This document shows, one piece after another, positions 8,877-17,674 of a DNA stretch of 64,000 nucleotides (positions are counted from its first letter, which is position 1; each line of letters begins with the position of its first letter). Origin of the DNA: Candidatus Poribacteria bacterium (lineage in GTDB: Bacteria; Poribacteria; WGA-4E; WGA-3G); contig JAJEAG010000096.1 in NCBI GenBank assembly GCA_022824265.1, positions 1-64,000 on the forward strand, in the 5' to 3' direction. Below the pieces are notes generated by a model. That model was not told where the DNA came from, did no database searches, and saw only the letters and a program-made list of their open reading frames with translations. Both the position numbers and the translations under genes were made by a program.

Positions 8877-9506
8877 TTAATTTCTCACATAGATTTTCTG
8901 TAATAGATCTCGATAATTTGCTACAGTTTCGGCATTACAAGGTTTGTATCCGTACCAAACTTCATCAAATACATTAATAGCTGGTCGAAGCGTTTTCTGA
9001 ATGTCAGTATCTACTTGTGTTTTGTGAAGATACTCACGATTTGTAAGACTTTTGTCATAAGGAAGGATTCCACGTTCTTGTAGATGTAAAATAGCAGAGA
9101 GGTACAGATAGCGGAGTGCCCCACGGAAGTCGTTTGATGCTTCTGCTGTGTCAGCGTGTGCAAGGGCAGCTCTTTCTGTTTTCACCTGATCTACTTCTAT
9201 TTCAGATTCCTCGTTTTTGACTTCGCTAATCAGGTTAATACGTATTTGTTTTACGAAGAAGATTATTACAATTCCGAACACTATAACTCCAAGTGGAAAA
9301 ATAATATATTGTAGATTGAAATCCCATACCGGTTTAGGAGCCAGTAGTTTTGCTAATTCCTTTTGATATTGTTCATAGGAAAGTTCTATTTTGGATTGAT
9401 GCTTCTCCAGATCCTCTCGAAATGTATGTTCTTGTGAAACTAATGTGGAAATTGTCGTAAAATTGAGAAAAAACACTATAATACAGATGTAAATTCTTTT
9501 ATTCAC
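8877..9506 (-). CDS. DUF4129 domain-containing protein
   Basis: A 209-residue protein with an N-terminal signal-like segment (about 4-24), a short extracytoplasmic stretch, a membrane helix near 68-87, and a C-terminal cytoplasmic DUF4129-type helical domain (about 118-209, with ALRYLYLSAILHLQERG and LTNREYL). It belongs to the MoxR-DUF58-DUF4350 gene set. The N-terminal half is shorter than in transglutaminase-fused relatives. Function unknown. Confidence 0.75.
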   Translation of the reverse strand: MNKRIYICIIVFFLNFTTISTLVSQEHTFREDLEKHQSKIELSYEQYQKELAKLLAPKPVWDFNLQYIIFPLGVIVFGIVIIFFVKQIRINLISEVKNEESEIEVDQVKTERAALAHADTAEASNDFRGALRYLYLSAILHLQERGILPYDKSLTNREYLHKTQVDTDIQKTLRPAINVFDEVWYGYKPCNAETVANYRDLLQKIYVRN

Positions 9507-9761
9507 TTTATCAAACCTATTGTTTATGGTAGATTATCGAATTTATTATATATTTCCTGGTGTGTTGGAGGAATTCTAAATCCCATCTATCAGTGTTTTT
9601 AGTCGCGATTCGGAGATCGCTTCTACAGAAGAGGTGTCAACTTATTTTGATAATTCACTATAATTGTTGTCTTTAATAATTACTACTATAGTTTGGACAT
9701 TTTTGGAATTACTCATATAGAATGTTGTGGAAAACGTTTAACCTTTAAACAAGTCATAAGT

Positions 9762-9786
9762 ATACACCTTTCGCCCCTCTGGGGCT
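9762..9786 (+). repeat. 25-nt hairpin unit C, copy 3
   Basis: Identical over 25 nt to copy 1 (4684-4708): ATACACC, TTT, then GCCCC-TCT-GGGGC. Confidence 0.7.
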
Positions 9787-9810
9787 CTTGTTTGGTGAGG
9801 TAAAGTTACT

Positions 9811-9835
9811 ATACACATTCCGCTCCTCTGGGGCT
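9811..9835 (+). repeat. 25-nt hairpin unit C, copy 4
   Basis: ATACACATT followed by GCTCC-TCT-GGGGC, starting 49 nt after copy 3, close to the 50-nt phase between copies 1 and 2. One C-to-T change leaves a wobble or mismatch in the stem. Confidence 0.6.
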
Positions 9836-9873
9836 ATTCCGTATTGCATTGGGTTATTATATAGGGAAAAGAA

Positions 9874-10752
9874 TTAATTCGTTGCCTGCATTTCAATGTC
9901 ATAGGCTTCTTTTCGTATACGTAGATCAAAATAGAGTAGCGTTGATCCGATTGATCCTATCGGCAATGCAAGTGCAGTAATTCCTATTGTAATAAAGGAG
10001 CGTATCATATAAAGTGTCCAACCGATATCGCGAGGTGTTGGCGCAAAAATAAAGGACATAGATTCAAGTATGGTAGCGTCTTGTGGGATTTCAGTAGCTC
10101 CTGGAATAAGAAAGAATACAAACGTTACAGAGGTTGAGATTATAGACAATATCATGTAATATATAAGAATAAGTGCCAACATGATTCCACACACTCTCCA
10201 CCAAGTTCCCTTGACCAATTCGGTACTTCTTCGTAGCGCAACCGTTGCTGAAGTTTCCTCAAACAAAACAGGTAAACCGTATAGTCCCCATCGAATTCCA
10301 AAATAGATCGCAAACGGTATCCCTATGCATGTGATTGACATACCTAACACAGCAAGAAAATAGATAATGAAGCATCCGAGATATGGCAAATAACGTCGTA
10401 ATGTTTGTCGAAATGCTTCTCCTGCCGTGATGTTTCTGCCTAAGAACACATAGGCACTGGCGTATGAAAAACCACCTACGACGAAAAGTGACAATAAAAG
10501 TGACGGGATTAAAATATAAATCATTATGATAGGTAAATCGGAGGGACGACTGGTAATAAGAAAATTTGCTGATATTATGTCTATTAAATAACCGATCGAA
10601 AAATAAACGAGAGAGATTTTAAAGAATAGATGGAAGTAATTCCTGTAGATTGTAAACATTCCATCTAATATATCCGTGAGACTCAACGGTTGTAATGGTA
10701 TTGAAGTTTCTTGGTTATTATTTTCTGGTACTAAGTTATTGTGTTCTTGCAT
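9874..10752 (-). CDS. Six-helix membrane protein, GPDPase-membrane-domain/DUF7847-like
   Basis: A 292-residue integral membrane protein with about six hydrophobic segments after a polar N-terminal tail of some 25 residues. The motif PLSLTDILDGMFTIYRNYF and the later ALRRSTELVKGTWWRVCG are typical of the glycerophosphoryl-diester-phosphodiesterase membrane domain and related DUFs. No catalytic phosphodiesterase domain is attached. It is the first gene of the minus-strand run leading into DUF4129-DUF4350-MoxR-DUF58. Role unknown. Confidence 0.6.
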   Translation of the reverse strand: MQEHNNLVPENNNQETSIPLQPLSLTDILDGMFTIYRNYFHLFFKISLVYFSIGYLIDIISANFLITSRPSDLPIIMIYILIPSLLLSLFVVGGFSYASAYVFLGRNITAGEAFRQTLRRYLPYLGCFIIYFLAVLGMSITCIGIPFAIYFGIRWGLYGLPVLFEETSATVALRRSTELVKGTWWRVCGIMLALILIYYMILSIISTSVTFVFFLIPGATEIPQDATILESMSFIFAPTPRDIGWTLYMIRSFITIGITALALPIGSIGSTLLYFDLRIRKEAYDIEMQATN

Positions 10753-10932
10753 TGTGTCCTCGCTTGTATATGGACTCGTTGATGTATGTTAGTTTATCTT
10801 ATTTCTGTTAATATATCAAGTGAATGCCTCTTGTACTTTACCGAATATTTTTGCATTTTTGTTCAATTTCTGATAACATACGCTGAAACGATTATGCTAT
10901 TTGATATTGGATTTCTACTTTGGTAAGTACAA

Positions 10933-12561
10933 ATGTCTACACAAAAAGTCGTTGCAATCATACTTGTTGTTTGTTTATCTGTAGTGGCATTCTTGCATGT
11001 CTCGGCTGAACCTATTGACACAAGTACGTATTGGCTGATGGTTGATGCTTCTCCGGATGCTGCGGTGCGTTCACATTTCAAGTCTTTGAGCGATTTGTTA
11101 ATTGAAAAGGGAAAGGTTAGTAAGGACAATATAAACACGATTGAAGGAAGTCAAGCAACGAAAGATGAAATAGAGAATGCACTGATAAATACAGCGAATA
11201 GTTCAGATAAGTTGGAGTCAATTATATTTCTCTACCATGGTGAGGTTTCTAAGCCACCGCGCGAGAATGCAATGCGCCTTTCTACACAATCTGGTGAGAC
11301 TATCAAAGATTCTGTTTTAAATCAGTGGTTCAAAAATACAGGTGTTGGGCTCGTGCTTGTTATTATTGATGGTTACGCCTACGATGAGAGCCTTACAGTC
11401 TATTATGCTAACAGAGATACACTTGGGACCGCTGCGCTAAATGTGATTCATCCAGCCGAAATTACTGAAGCGTCAGGTAAAAATTCCTTCCTTCAAGCTT
11501 TCACTGACGCCTTGTCCACAGAAACGATAGATTTAGATAATAACAGACATATTAGTATAATTGAATTATATCAACAGATACAGAACGACAATTCTTTTGA
11601 AAATGCTATTTTTGCACCGACTGGGGAAGTTGATCAAACGGTCATGAAACTCAGTCCTGCTATTCATGTTACGACTTTTCCAGAGGGGGCAGAGATATTT
11701 CTAAACGAAGAGGCGAGTGGATTGACTCCGAAACTTTTCACAGAGAACTTACAACAGGGATCCTATACTGTTTCTGTTAGAAAAGCGGGTTATAATAGTC
11801 CAGAGTCAAAAACAGCCGAATTGAAGTTAACCCAAGGTGAGGTAATTAATTTGGGATGGGCACTCAAACCGATTTCGGTGTTTGGTACTGTGACTGGACC
11901 GTCGGATACGTCGGTTGTAGGGACAAATGTATCAATAGACGGTACTGAATATGTTGAGATTGTCGGAGAGGATGGTTCCTACTCTTTTCAAGACTGGAAT
12001 GTTTCTGCTTTGCTAACACCGGGAACGGAATATACCCTCTACGCAAAGCTTGGAGATTTTTACCACGGTTCCGTAAATTTTACGTATGATGGTTATGTTG
12101 GAATAGAGCAGCCTATCAAGTTGATTAAAAAGACATGGTTTGAGATTGCTGAGTTTGAATTTAGTCGTGGTGACCATCAAAAGGCTGTAGAAGCATTTCA
12201 AAATGGAATTGAAGAGACTACAGATATTCCTGAGATGTCGGCAGAATTGACTGTTATGTTGCTGAGTACCTTTGCTAATGCGATTGATAGGGGAGAGATT
12301 AAGGGTGTAAATTATATGGTAGTTACTGCTAAATTAGCAGAGGCATACCAGCAGCCGGATGTTGCTAAAAAGTACTGGACTCTGGTAAAATTGAATGCAG
12401 AAAAAGGCTCTCCTGAAGCGAAATTAGCAGGTCAATGGCTTTGGCAGATGAATCGTTGGCGTAACGTACTCAATATCGGTATTGTTTGTGTGTTGATTCT
12501 TATACTTGCCTCTGGTGTATGGACTTTTTTAAGATACCGAAAATCTAAGCAAACAGAGTGA
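10933..12561 (+). CDS. Secreted/anchored protein: degenerate caspase-like domain, PEGA, TPR-like repeats
   Basis: A 542-residue protein. A signal peptide (about 1-26) is followed by a caspase-like alpha/beta domain (about 30-235). The usual active-site histidine is suggested by FLYHGE, but the strand that should carry the catalytic Cys reads VLVIIDGYAYDES, with no Cys, so the peptidase looks dead. A PEGA domain (about 236-300, TTFPEGAEIFLNEEASGLTP), a second beta-sandwich (about 305-375), a TPR-like helical stretch (about 385-500) and a C-terminal membrane helix (about 515-533) follow. It probably faces the periplasm as a scaffold. It abuts the sulfatase gene. Confidence 0.6.
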   Translation: MSTQKVVAIILVVCLSVVAFLHVSAEPIDTSTYWLMVDASPDAAVRSHFKSLSDLLIEKGKVSKDNINTIEGSQATKDEIENALINTANSSDKLESIIFLYHGEVSKPPRENAMRLSTQSGETIKDSVLNQWFKNTGVGLVLVIIDGYAYDESLTVYYANRDTLGTAALNVIHPAEITEASGKNSFLQAFTDALSTETIDLDNNRHISIIELYQQIQNDNSFENAIFAPTGEVDQTVMKLSPAIHVTTFPEGAEIFLNEEASGLTPKLFTENLQQGSYTVSVRKAGYNSPESKTAELKLTQGEVINLGWALKPISVFGTVTGPSDTSVVGTNVSIDGTEYVEIVGEDGSYSFQDWNVSALLTPGTEYTLYAKLGDFYHGSVNFTYDGYVGIEQPIKLIKKTWFEIAEFEFSRGDHQKAVEAFQNGIEETTDIPEMSAELTVMLLSTFANAIDRGEIKGVNYMVVTAKLAEAYQQPDVAKKYWTLVKLNAEKGSPEAKLAGQWLWQMNRWRNVLNIGIVCVLILILASGVWTFLRYRKSKQTE

Positions 12562-12568
12562 GATATTG

Positions 12569-14017
12569 ATGCGTGAAAACCCTCCCAATATTCTCTGGAT
12601 ATGTACTGATCAACAACGGTTTGATACCTTAGGTTGCTACGGTAACACGTTTGTTCAAACACCGAATTTAGACTACCTCGCCCAACAAGGTGTGTTATTT
12701 GAACATGCATACTCGCAAAGTCCTGTTTGCACACCGAGTAGAGCCAGTTTCCTCACTGGACGTTATCCTCGCACAACAAGATGTCGGCAAAATGGACAAG
12801 CAATCCCACCAGATGAAGTGTTGGTGCCGAAACTGCTACAGGATGCTGGCTACGTCTGTGGATTGGCAGGCAAACTTCACCTTGCTCCTTGTAATCCGCG
12901 TGTTTGTAAAGGAACAGAACAGCGGATTGACGACGGTTATGACCAATTCTTTTGGTCGCACGATCCCGCAGATGCATGGGCAACACACGATTATATTCAA
13001 TGGCTATCAGATAATGGATTACAGAGGAATAGCGTGCCTTTTGCAGATTCAAAATATGTCCGAGTCATTCCTTCAGAGGAACATAGTCAAACGACGTGGA
13101 GTGTTGAACGTGCGATGTCGTTCATCAACACAGCGTCAAGATTTAATCAACCCTGGCTATTTTCGGTGAATATGTTCGATCCACACCATGCGTTTGATCC
13201 ACCAGTCGAAGCATTAGAACGGTATAGAGATATGTTAGATGGTATTCCGTTACCGAACTATGTTGAAGGAGAACTTGAAAATAAACCGATCTGGCAACAA
13301 ATTGACCATGGTGGTGCGTATGGTGGCAAATCTGGATATCCTTACTCAGAAATGCGTGAATCTGATCACCGTTGGGTGACTGCTGCATATTGGGCAATGG
13401 TTGATGTAATTGATACACAGGTCGGTAGATTACTTGACTATTTGGAAGAAACAGGACAACGAGAGAATACGATTGTTATATTCACATCGGATCATGGAGA
13501 GATGCTTGGTGACCACGGAATATATCTGAAGGGACCTTATTTCTATGAACCTGCTATCCGTGTGCCATTGATTATCTCAGGACCGGGTATGTTGAACAAC
13601 GGTAAGCGTTCAGATGCACTTGTGGAATTGGTAGATTTAGCACCGACAATTATGGAAACGAGTGGTTTAGAGCGTTACGTAGGTATGCAAGGGAAAAGTC
13701 TGCTACCGATGTTAACTGGTGAAAATAATTTGGATTCACATCGTGTTGATGTCTACTGTGAGTATTATAACGCGATGCCGTGGCATAGTGAACCTGCTGC
13801 GAATGCGACTATGGTACGGAGTCAACGGTATAAGTTAGTGGCAGCACACGGTACAGAAGGCGGTGAACTTTACGACTTGGAAAATGACCCGAATGAAACA
13901 CATAACTTATGGAATCATTCAGATTATAAGGATGTTAAACTGGAAATGCAAGAACGTCTGATTCATCGTATGGCATGGACAGTGGATCCTTTGCCTGAAC
14001 GTCAAGCCCCTTGGTAA
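12569..14017 (+). CDS. Sulfatase (type I, Cys-type)
   Basis: A 482-residue sulfatase of the alkaline-phosphatase superfamily, hydrolysing sulfate esters. The formylglycine motif CTPSR is at C54 (with the ATG at 12569), preceded by the metal-binding ICTDQQ, with later TSDHGEMLGDHG and LKGPYFYEPAIRVPLI. No signal peptide is visible, so it is probably cytoplasmic or processed after uptake. Activation needs an FGly-generating or anaerobic sulfatase-maturating enzyme, which is not in the window. The ATG is chosen over the in-frame TTG one codon earlier. The substrate is unknown; sulfated polysaccharides are a reasonable guess given the pectate lyase nearby. Confidence 0.9.
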   Translation: MRENPPNILWICTDQQRFDTLGCYGNTFVQTPNLDYLAQQGVLFEHAYSQSPVCTPSRASFLTGRYPRTTRCRQNGQAIPPDEVLVPKLLQDAGYVCGLAGKLHLAPCNPRVCKGTEQRIDDGYDQFFWSHDPADAWATHDYIQWLSDNGLQRNSVPFADSKYVRVIPSEEHSQTTWSVERAMSFINTASRFNQPWLFSVNMFDPHHAFDPPVEALERYRDMLDGIPLPNYVEGELENKPIWQQIDHGGAYGGKSGYPYSEMRESDHRWVTAAYWAMVDVIDTQVGRLLDYLEETGQRENTIVIFTSDHGEMLGDHGIYLKGPYFYEPAIRVPLIISGPGMLNNGKRSDALVELVDLAPTIMETSGLERYVGMQGKSLLPMLTGENNLDSHRVDVYCEYYNAMPWHSEPAANATMVRSQRYKLVAAHGTEGGELYDLENDPNETHNLWNHSDYKDVKLEMQERLIHRMAWTVDPLPERQAPW

Positions 14018-14055
14018 AATAGATATTGCAGTTAAGTAAATAATCGGATAGTAAT

Positions 14056-14685
14056 TTGAAATATAAACAAAAGGTAATACCAGTACAATTCAGATCGCTA
14101 TGTTTAATGCAAGCGACACTCATTTGTATTCTGTATTTTTTCACCTTTACATCAGTTATTGATGCGAATGCTGATAATTTCTTAGCACAGTGGGATCAAC
14201 AGCTTTTTGATCGCATCTACGATGCTCCGCCACGTAGTGAACCCATGTGGACAGTGATGGAGGTAGGTACGGAATTTGGACATTACCGGTCAATTATGGG
14301 ATTTTCTATTTTACTGATGGCGTATGGGAATGAGGATCGTCAGAACACAGGAAGGTTGTTGTCCTCGGCATATATAAGCACAGGTGTTTTAACTTATGGG
14401 GTAAAGCAATTAGTTCGACGGAAACGTCCCCTTGACGATATGCTTGGGAACCCGTCTATGCCGTCTGGACATGCTTCATTAGCGTTTAGTGCTGCAACAA
14501 TTCTTGGGTACCAATATCCGAAGTGGCGAATTCCGTTGTATATAGGTGCGGGACTGGTTGGTTTCTCGCGTATTTATCTTGGAAGGCATTATACTTCGGA
14601 TGTATTGGTAGGTGCAGCCATAGGTACAACGATGGGAGTGCTTGTTTGGCATAATCGTGTGACGTTGTTGCAGTGGAAATTTTAG
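14056..14685 (+). CDS. PAP2-family membrane phosphatase
   Basis: A 209-residue type 2 phosphatidic acid phosphatase. All three signature motifs are present: KQLVRRKRP, PSGH (in SMPSGHASLAFS) and SRIYLGRHYTSD. The N-terminus has a signal-like segment (about 15-35). The substrate could be phosphatidic acid, undecaprenyl diphosphate or another lipid phosphate. The start is uncertain: TTG at 14056 is weak and lacks a good ribosome binding site, and ATG at 14107 is a plausible alternative. Its 3' end nearly meets the convergent pectate lyase gene. Confidence 0.85.
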   Translation: MKYKQKVIPVQFRSLCLMQATLICILYFFTFTSVIDANADNFLAQWDQQLFDRIYDAPPRSEPMWTVMEVGTEFGHYRSIMGFSILLMAYGNEDRQNTGRLLSSAYISTGVLTYGVKQLVRRKRPLDDMLGNPSMPSGHASLAFSAATILGYQYPKWRIPLYIGAGLVGFSRIYLGRHYTSDVLVGAAIGTTMGVLVWHNRVTLLQWKF

Positions 14686-14690
14686 ATTGG

Positions 14691-16181
14691 TTACTTTAAC
14701 GTGTTGATGTTATTTTCGGGTTTTGTGTAGTTTACGTACTTTGTAGGATCAGTGTTGTTGAGGTATTCCTCAATGTTGGTATATCCATCGTTGTCTTTGT
14801 CCTTTGATGTATCGGAAGCGTCATTTGGGTCAAAACCGTACTTCTTTTCCCATTCGTCTGGCATGCCGTCCCTATCGCTGTCGAGAGGTGCTGGTATGTT
14901 GTTTAGTTCGGTCCATCCACCCACGTCATCCTGAGAGTCAATAATACCGCTTTTTTTTGATTTATCGGGTAGGCGTGCTTTTTCTTTATACGTTTTCCCT
15001 TCATAAGTTGCATAGCCGTTCCGGACTTCGTCTACAATCCGTGCATCAATTGCATCGCGTTTGGGCAATGAAGCACCTACACTCTTAAGAACAGCATGGT
15101 ATGCCTCCTCAGCAGTTTGCTGGTTTATGGGTATCGCGTCAAAGGGTTTGTCAAGTTTTAATCCTATAATATGTGAGTCACCGTCCTGTGGCTGCACACC
15201 CCCGTTCCAGTTGTCTGCGGTAACTGCTGGATTTCCATAGACAACATTATCTGCCACATACCATTTGCCAAAACCATCGTCCTTACCACGTGATGATGGA
15301 TTTATGATACGGTGTGCGTTATTCCCTTGACGAGTTGCGGGTCCTGGCTTATAGTAATTAGCGACCATGTTGACAACGGTAAAGTAAAACCTATCATCAC
15401 CTGTATGTTCTTTCTCACCACCGTAGGCACTGTTATAACCCCAGTTGTATATCACATTATTTCTGAAGTCGTTATATCCGCAACCTGAAGCGAAACGAGG
15501 GTTTCTACTGCTATGGTGTGCCAGTAGGTTATGATGGTATGTGCTATGGTTTGAACCCCAAATTCCTCCATACCCATGCGTCCCTTTGACGTGACCAGCA
15601 TTGTACAAACTTTCGGATATTAGACACCACTGAATGGTTACATTTTCGCAATAGTAGATAGACACTGTTTCATCAATACTCCAACTTGCTGACACGTGGT
15701 CAAGGATTATGTTCTTGTGATACCTGCCTGATATTGCATCGGAATCATCACCCGTTTCATCTCCCAATCTCACTCGTATATATCGAATTATTACCTCGCT
15801 CGCGTTTATTGAGAGAGGGTATCTCTTGATGCAAATACCATCTCCCGGTGCTGTTTGTCCTGCGATGGTTATATATGGTTCAGAGATACTTAATCTACTT
15901 CTAAGGGTGATGTTGCCGGAAGTTGTGAACACTACTGTACGCGGTCCTTCGGTCTCGACTGCATCGCGTAAACTGCCTGGACCGGAGTCGTTTAGATTGG
16001 TGACTATGATTACTTTTCCGCCTCTACCGCCGCTGGTGATGGCACCGTAACCTTCTGCACCTGGGAATGCTGGGACGGTGGGAGTGTCTTCTGCCTTGGT
16101 GTCTGAAAGCGATATAAAGAAGATAAGACAAATAAGAAGTAGGTATTTGTGGACTTGTTCTTTATTCATATGAGTGTACAT
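14691..16181 (-). CDS. Secreted pectate lyase-like protein (PL1 type) with C-terminal calcium-binding repeats
   Basis: A 496-residue protein with an N-terminal signal peptide (about 8-30), a right-handed beta-helix of pectate-lyase type (about 35-390: FPGAEGYGAITSGGRGG, LDHVSASWSIDETVSIYYC, HHSSRNPR) and a C-terminal Asp-rich segment (about 435-480: DSDRDGMPDEWEKKYG, DKDNDGYTNIEEYL) like thrombospondin-3 or EF-hand-type calcium sites. It would cleave polygalacturonate or a related uronic-acid glycan outside the cytoplasm. Together with the sulfatases it suggests degradation of complex polysaccharides. Confidence 0.85.
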   Translation of the reverse strand: MYTHMNKEQVHKYLLLICLIFFISLSDTKAEDTPTVPAFPGAEGYGAITSGGRGGKVIIVTNLNDSGPGSLRDAVETEGPRTVVFTTSGNITLRSRLSISEPYITIAGQTAPGDGICIKRYPLSINASEVIIRYIRVRLGDETGDDSDAISGRYHKNIILDHVSASWSIDETVSIYYCENVTIQWCLISESLYNAGHVKGTHGYGGIWGSNHSTYHHNLLAHHSSRNPRFASGCGYNDFRNNVIYNWGYNSAYGGEKEHTGDDRFYFTVVNMVANYYKPGPATRQGNNAHRIINPSSRGKDDGFGKWYVADNVVYGNPAVTADNWNGGVQPQDGDSHIIGLKLDKPFDAIPINQQTAEEAYHAVLKSVGASLPKRDAIDARIVDEVRNGYATYEGKTYKEKARLPDKSKKSGIIDSQDDVGGWTELNNIPAPLDSDRDGMPDEWEKKYGFDPNDASDTSKDKDNDGYTNIEEYLNNTDPTKYVNYTKPENNINTLK

Positions 16182-16252
16182 TTGATATGTAGAATCATCA
16201 CGAACAGCAGGTCAGAAATTTTAACGGCTATTCGGTTAGCGCGTCATAAACT

Positions 16253-16669
16253 TTAGTCCGGTTGTTCCTGTTCGATTAGCATTTGGGCAAAGGCATCAAG
16301 GTTTTGTGCCTTCGCTGCAGCAAGATGCAGCTGTTCAAGTCGGTGCAAATCGGTAATGTTCTGAAGTGATGGTGTTAGAGCATTCACCGCTTCAGTCTGG
16401 AATTCCGATTTCAATAGTGTCAAGATGTGTTTGATGGTAGTCTCGCGAGTAATTTTTTCTACTTGACGTTGGTAAAACTTAGATTCTCGCATAAGTTCCT
16501 CCGGTATAAGTCGTCTAAACAACTCAGAATCATACACTATCCCACCAAAAAGGTAGATTCCATAAAGTAAATTCGCCTGCGTCCGTTGATTGACAGGAGT
16601 GGCAATTGTTGCATCAATGCATTCTTGTACCCATTGTTCTAAGTTTATCCCAAGCAAGTTTCCAGACAC
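16253..16669 (-). CDS. Small hypothetical protein, Rpn/YhgA-like C-terminal tail
   Basis: A 138-residue, mostly helical protein with a GTG start directly after the hflC stop codon (TAAGTG), so it is translationally linked to hflC. Its C-terminal half (HILTLLKSEFQTEAV ... LEQLHLAAAKAQNLDAFAQML) resembles the helical tail of Rpn/YhgA-like (DUF4351-type) proteins, but the PD-(D/E)XK nuclease domain of those proteins is absent. No function assigned. It could be a remnant or a regulatory partner of the HflKC complex. Confidence 0.55.
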   Translation of the reverse strand: MSGNLLGINLEQWVQECIDATIATPVNQRTQANLLYGIYLFGGIVYDSELFRRLIPEELMRESKFYQRQVEKITRETTIKHILTLLKSEFQTEAVNALTPSLQNITDLHRLEQLHLAAAKAQNLDAFAQMLIEQEQPD

Positions 16670-17629
16670 TTAACGTCTAATTAATTGGCTGTTTTTCAGA
16701 TACTTATAGAGTTCGCTATCTGTTGTCAAAATGAGTTTTGTGCTGGCATTCGTAGATTTACGATAGGTTTCAAGAGTTTGGAGAAAAGCGAAAAACTCTG
16801 GGTCTTTGCCATGTGCATCGGCATAAATTTGGATAGCTTGTGCATCTGCAGCACCTTTAATCTGTTCCGCTTCCTTGTATGCCTCTGATTGGATACGTTC
16901 TAATTCTTTCTGTTTCTGTCCACTGATATTTGCAGCTTCACCTTCACCTTCGGATTTGTATTTTTCGGAAATACGTTCACGTTCCGAAATCATCCGTGTA
17001 AAGACTTTCTCACGGACTTCGTCCACGTAGTTGATACGCTTAATTTGAACATCAATAAGTTCAATACCGTATTGTGGAACAGTTTGCTGGACTTTTTCAT
17101 GCATCATCTGTGTAATTTTTTCTCTACCGATCTTAATCTCTTCTAAAGGATCGCCTAATTGTCCCTCATCCTCTTCAAGAATCTCTATATCAAGAGTAAG
17201 GACTCGGTTGGAATCTCGTACAACTTCAATCAAAAATTGTGCTGTTACCAAATCACGTGCTGCAGAATCAATGATGTCATCCAATCGGGATTGCGCAAGT
17301 ATTTCTGTTCCCAATGCTTGATAGAATTGAAGGGCATCTTTGATACGCCACCGTGCAGTTGTATCAAGCCATATAAATTTTTTGTCCTTCGTTGGAATTT
17401 GGTTGGGAGAACCGTCCCACTCAAGGATGCGTTTCTCAAAGCGATGTACCTGCTGAATAAACGGTGTTTTTATTTTTAATCCCGCATTTACGATTGGTTG
17501 TCCAATAGGTTTTCCAAATTCAGTAATAACAACCTGTTCAGCTTCATTTACAATATAGAATGTACTAGAGGCTAACGGAATTGATATAATAAGTATGATA
17601 ATTACGGGTATCAGTATTTTCAACTTCAT
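16670..17629 (-). CDS. hflC: HflC, SPFH-domain membrane protease modulator
   Basis: A 319-residue SPFH protein: an N-terminal membrane anchor (about 4-24), then the SPFH domain with VNEAEQVVITEFGKPIG, a coiled coil rich in E/K/A (about 215-275) and the conserved tail KDPEFFAFLQTLETYRKS. HflC and HflK form a large periplasmic cage around FtsH hexamers. It follows hflK by 45 nt on the same strand. Length and domain order are as expected. Confidence 0.93.
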   Translation of the reverse strand: MKLKILIPVIIILIISIPLASSTFYIVNEAEQVVITEFGKPIGQPIVNAGLKIKTPFIQQVHRFEKRILEWDGSPNQIPTKDKKFIWLDTTARWRIKDALQFYQALGTEILAQSRLDDIIDSAARDLVTAQFLIEVVRDSNRVLTLDIEILEEDEGQLGDPLEEIKIGREKITQMMHEKVQQTVPQYGIELIDVQIKRINYVDEVREKVFTRMISERERISEKYKSEGEGEAANISGQKQKELERIQSEAYKEAEQIKGAADAQAIQIYADAHGKDPEFFAFLQTLETYRKSTNASTKLILTTDSELYKYLKNSQLIRR

Positions 17630-17674
17630 TCGTGTTCTCCTTTACGCCATTTTCTATAATAAGCACACAATTAC

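Larger units (their letters stand above)
9507..9873. other. Intergenic gap with two 25-nt hairpin units
   Basis: Gap of 367 nt between two minus-strand genes. The only recognised content is the pair of unit-C hairpins at 9762-9786 and 9811-9835; the remainder is AT-rich with no visible gene. Confidence 0.5.

Noticed and set aside
11864-12201. Small antisense frames inside the pseudo-caspase gene
   Set aside because: Overlap a long real gene, lack ribosome binding sites and show no recognisable domain.
14056-14106. Discarding the TTG start of the PAP2 gene in favour of the ATG at 14107
   Set aside because: Neither start has a clear ribosome binding site, so I kept the longer version and noted the uncertainty.
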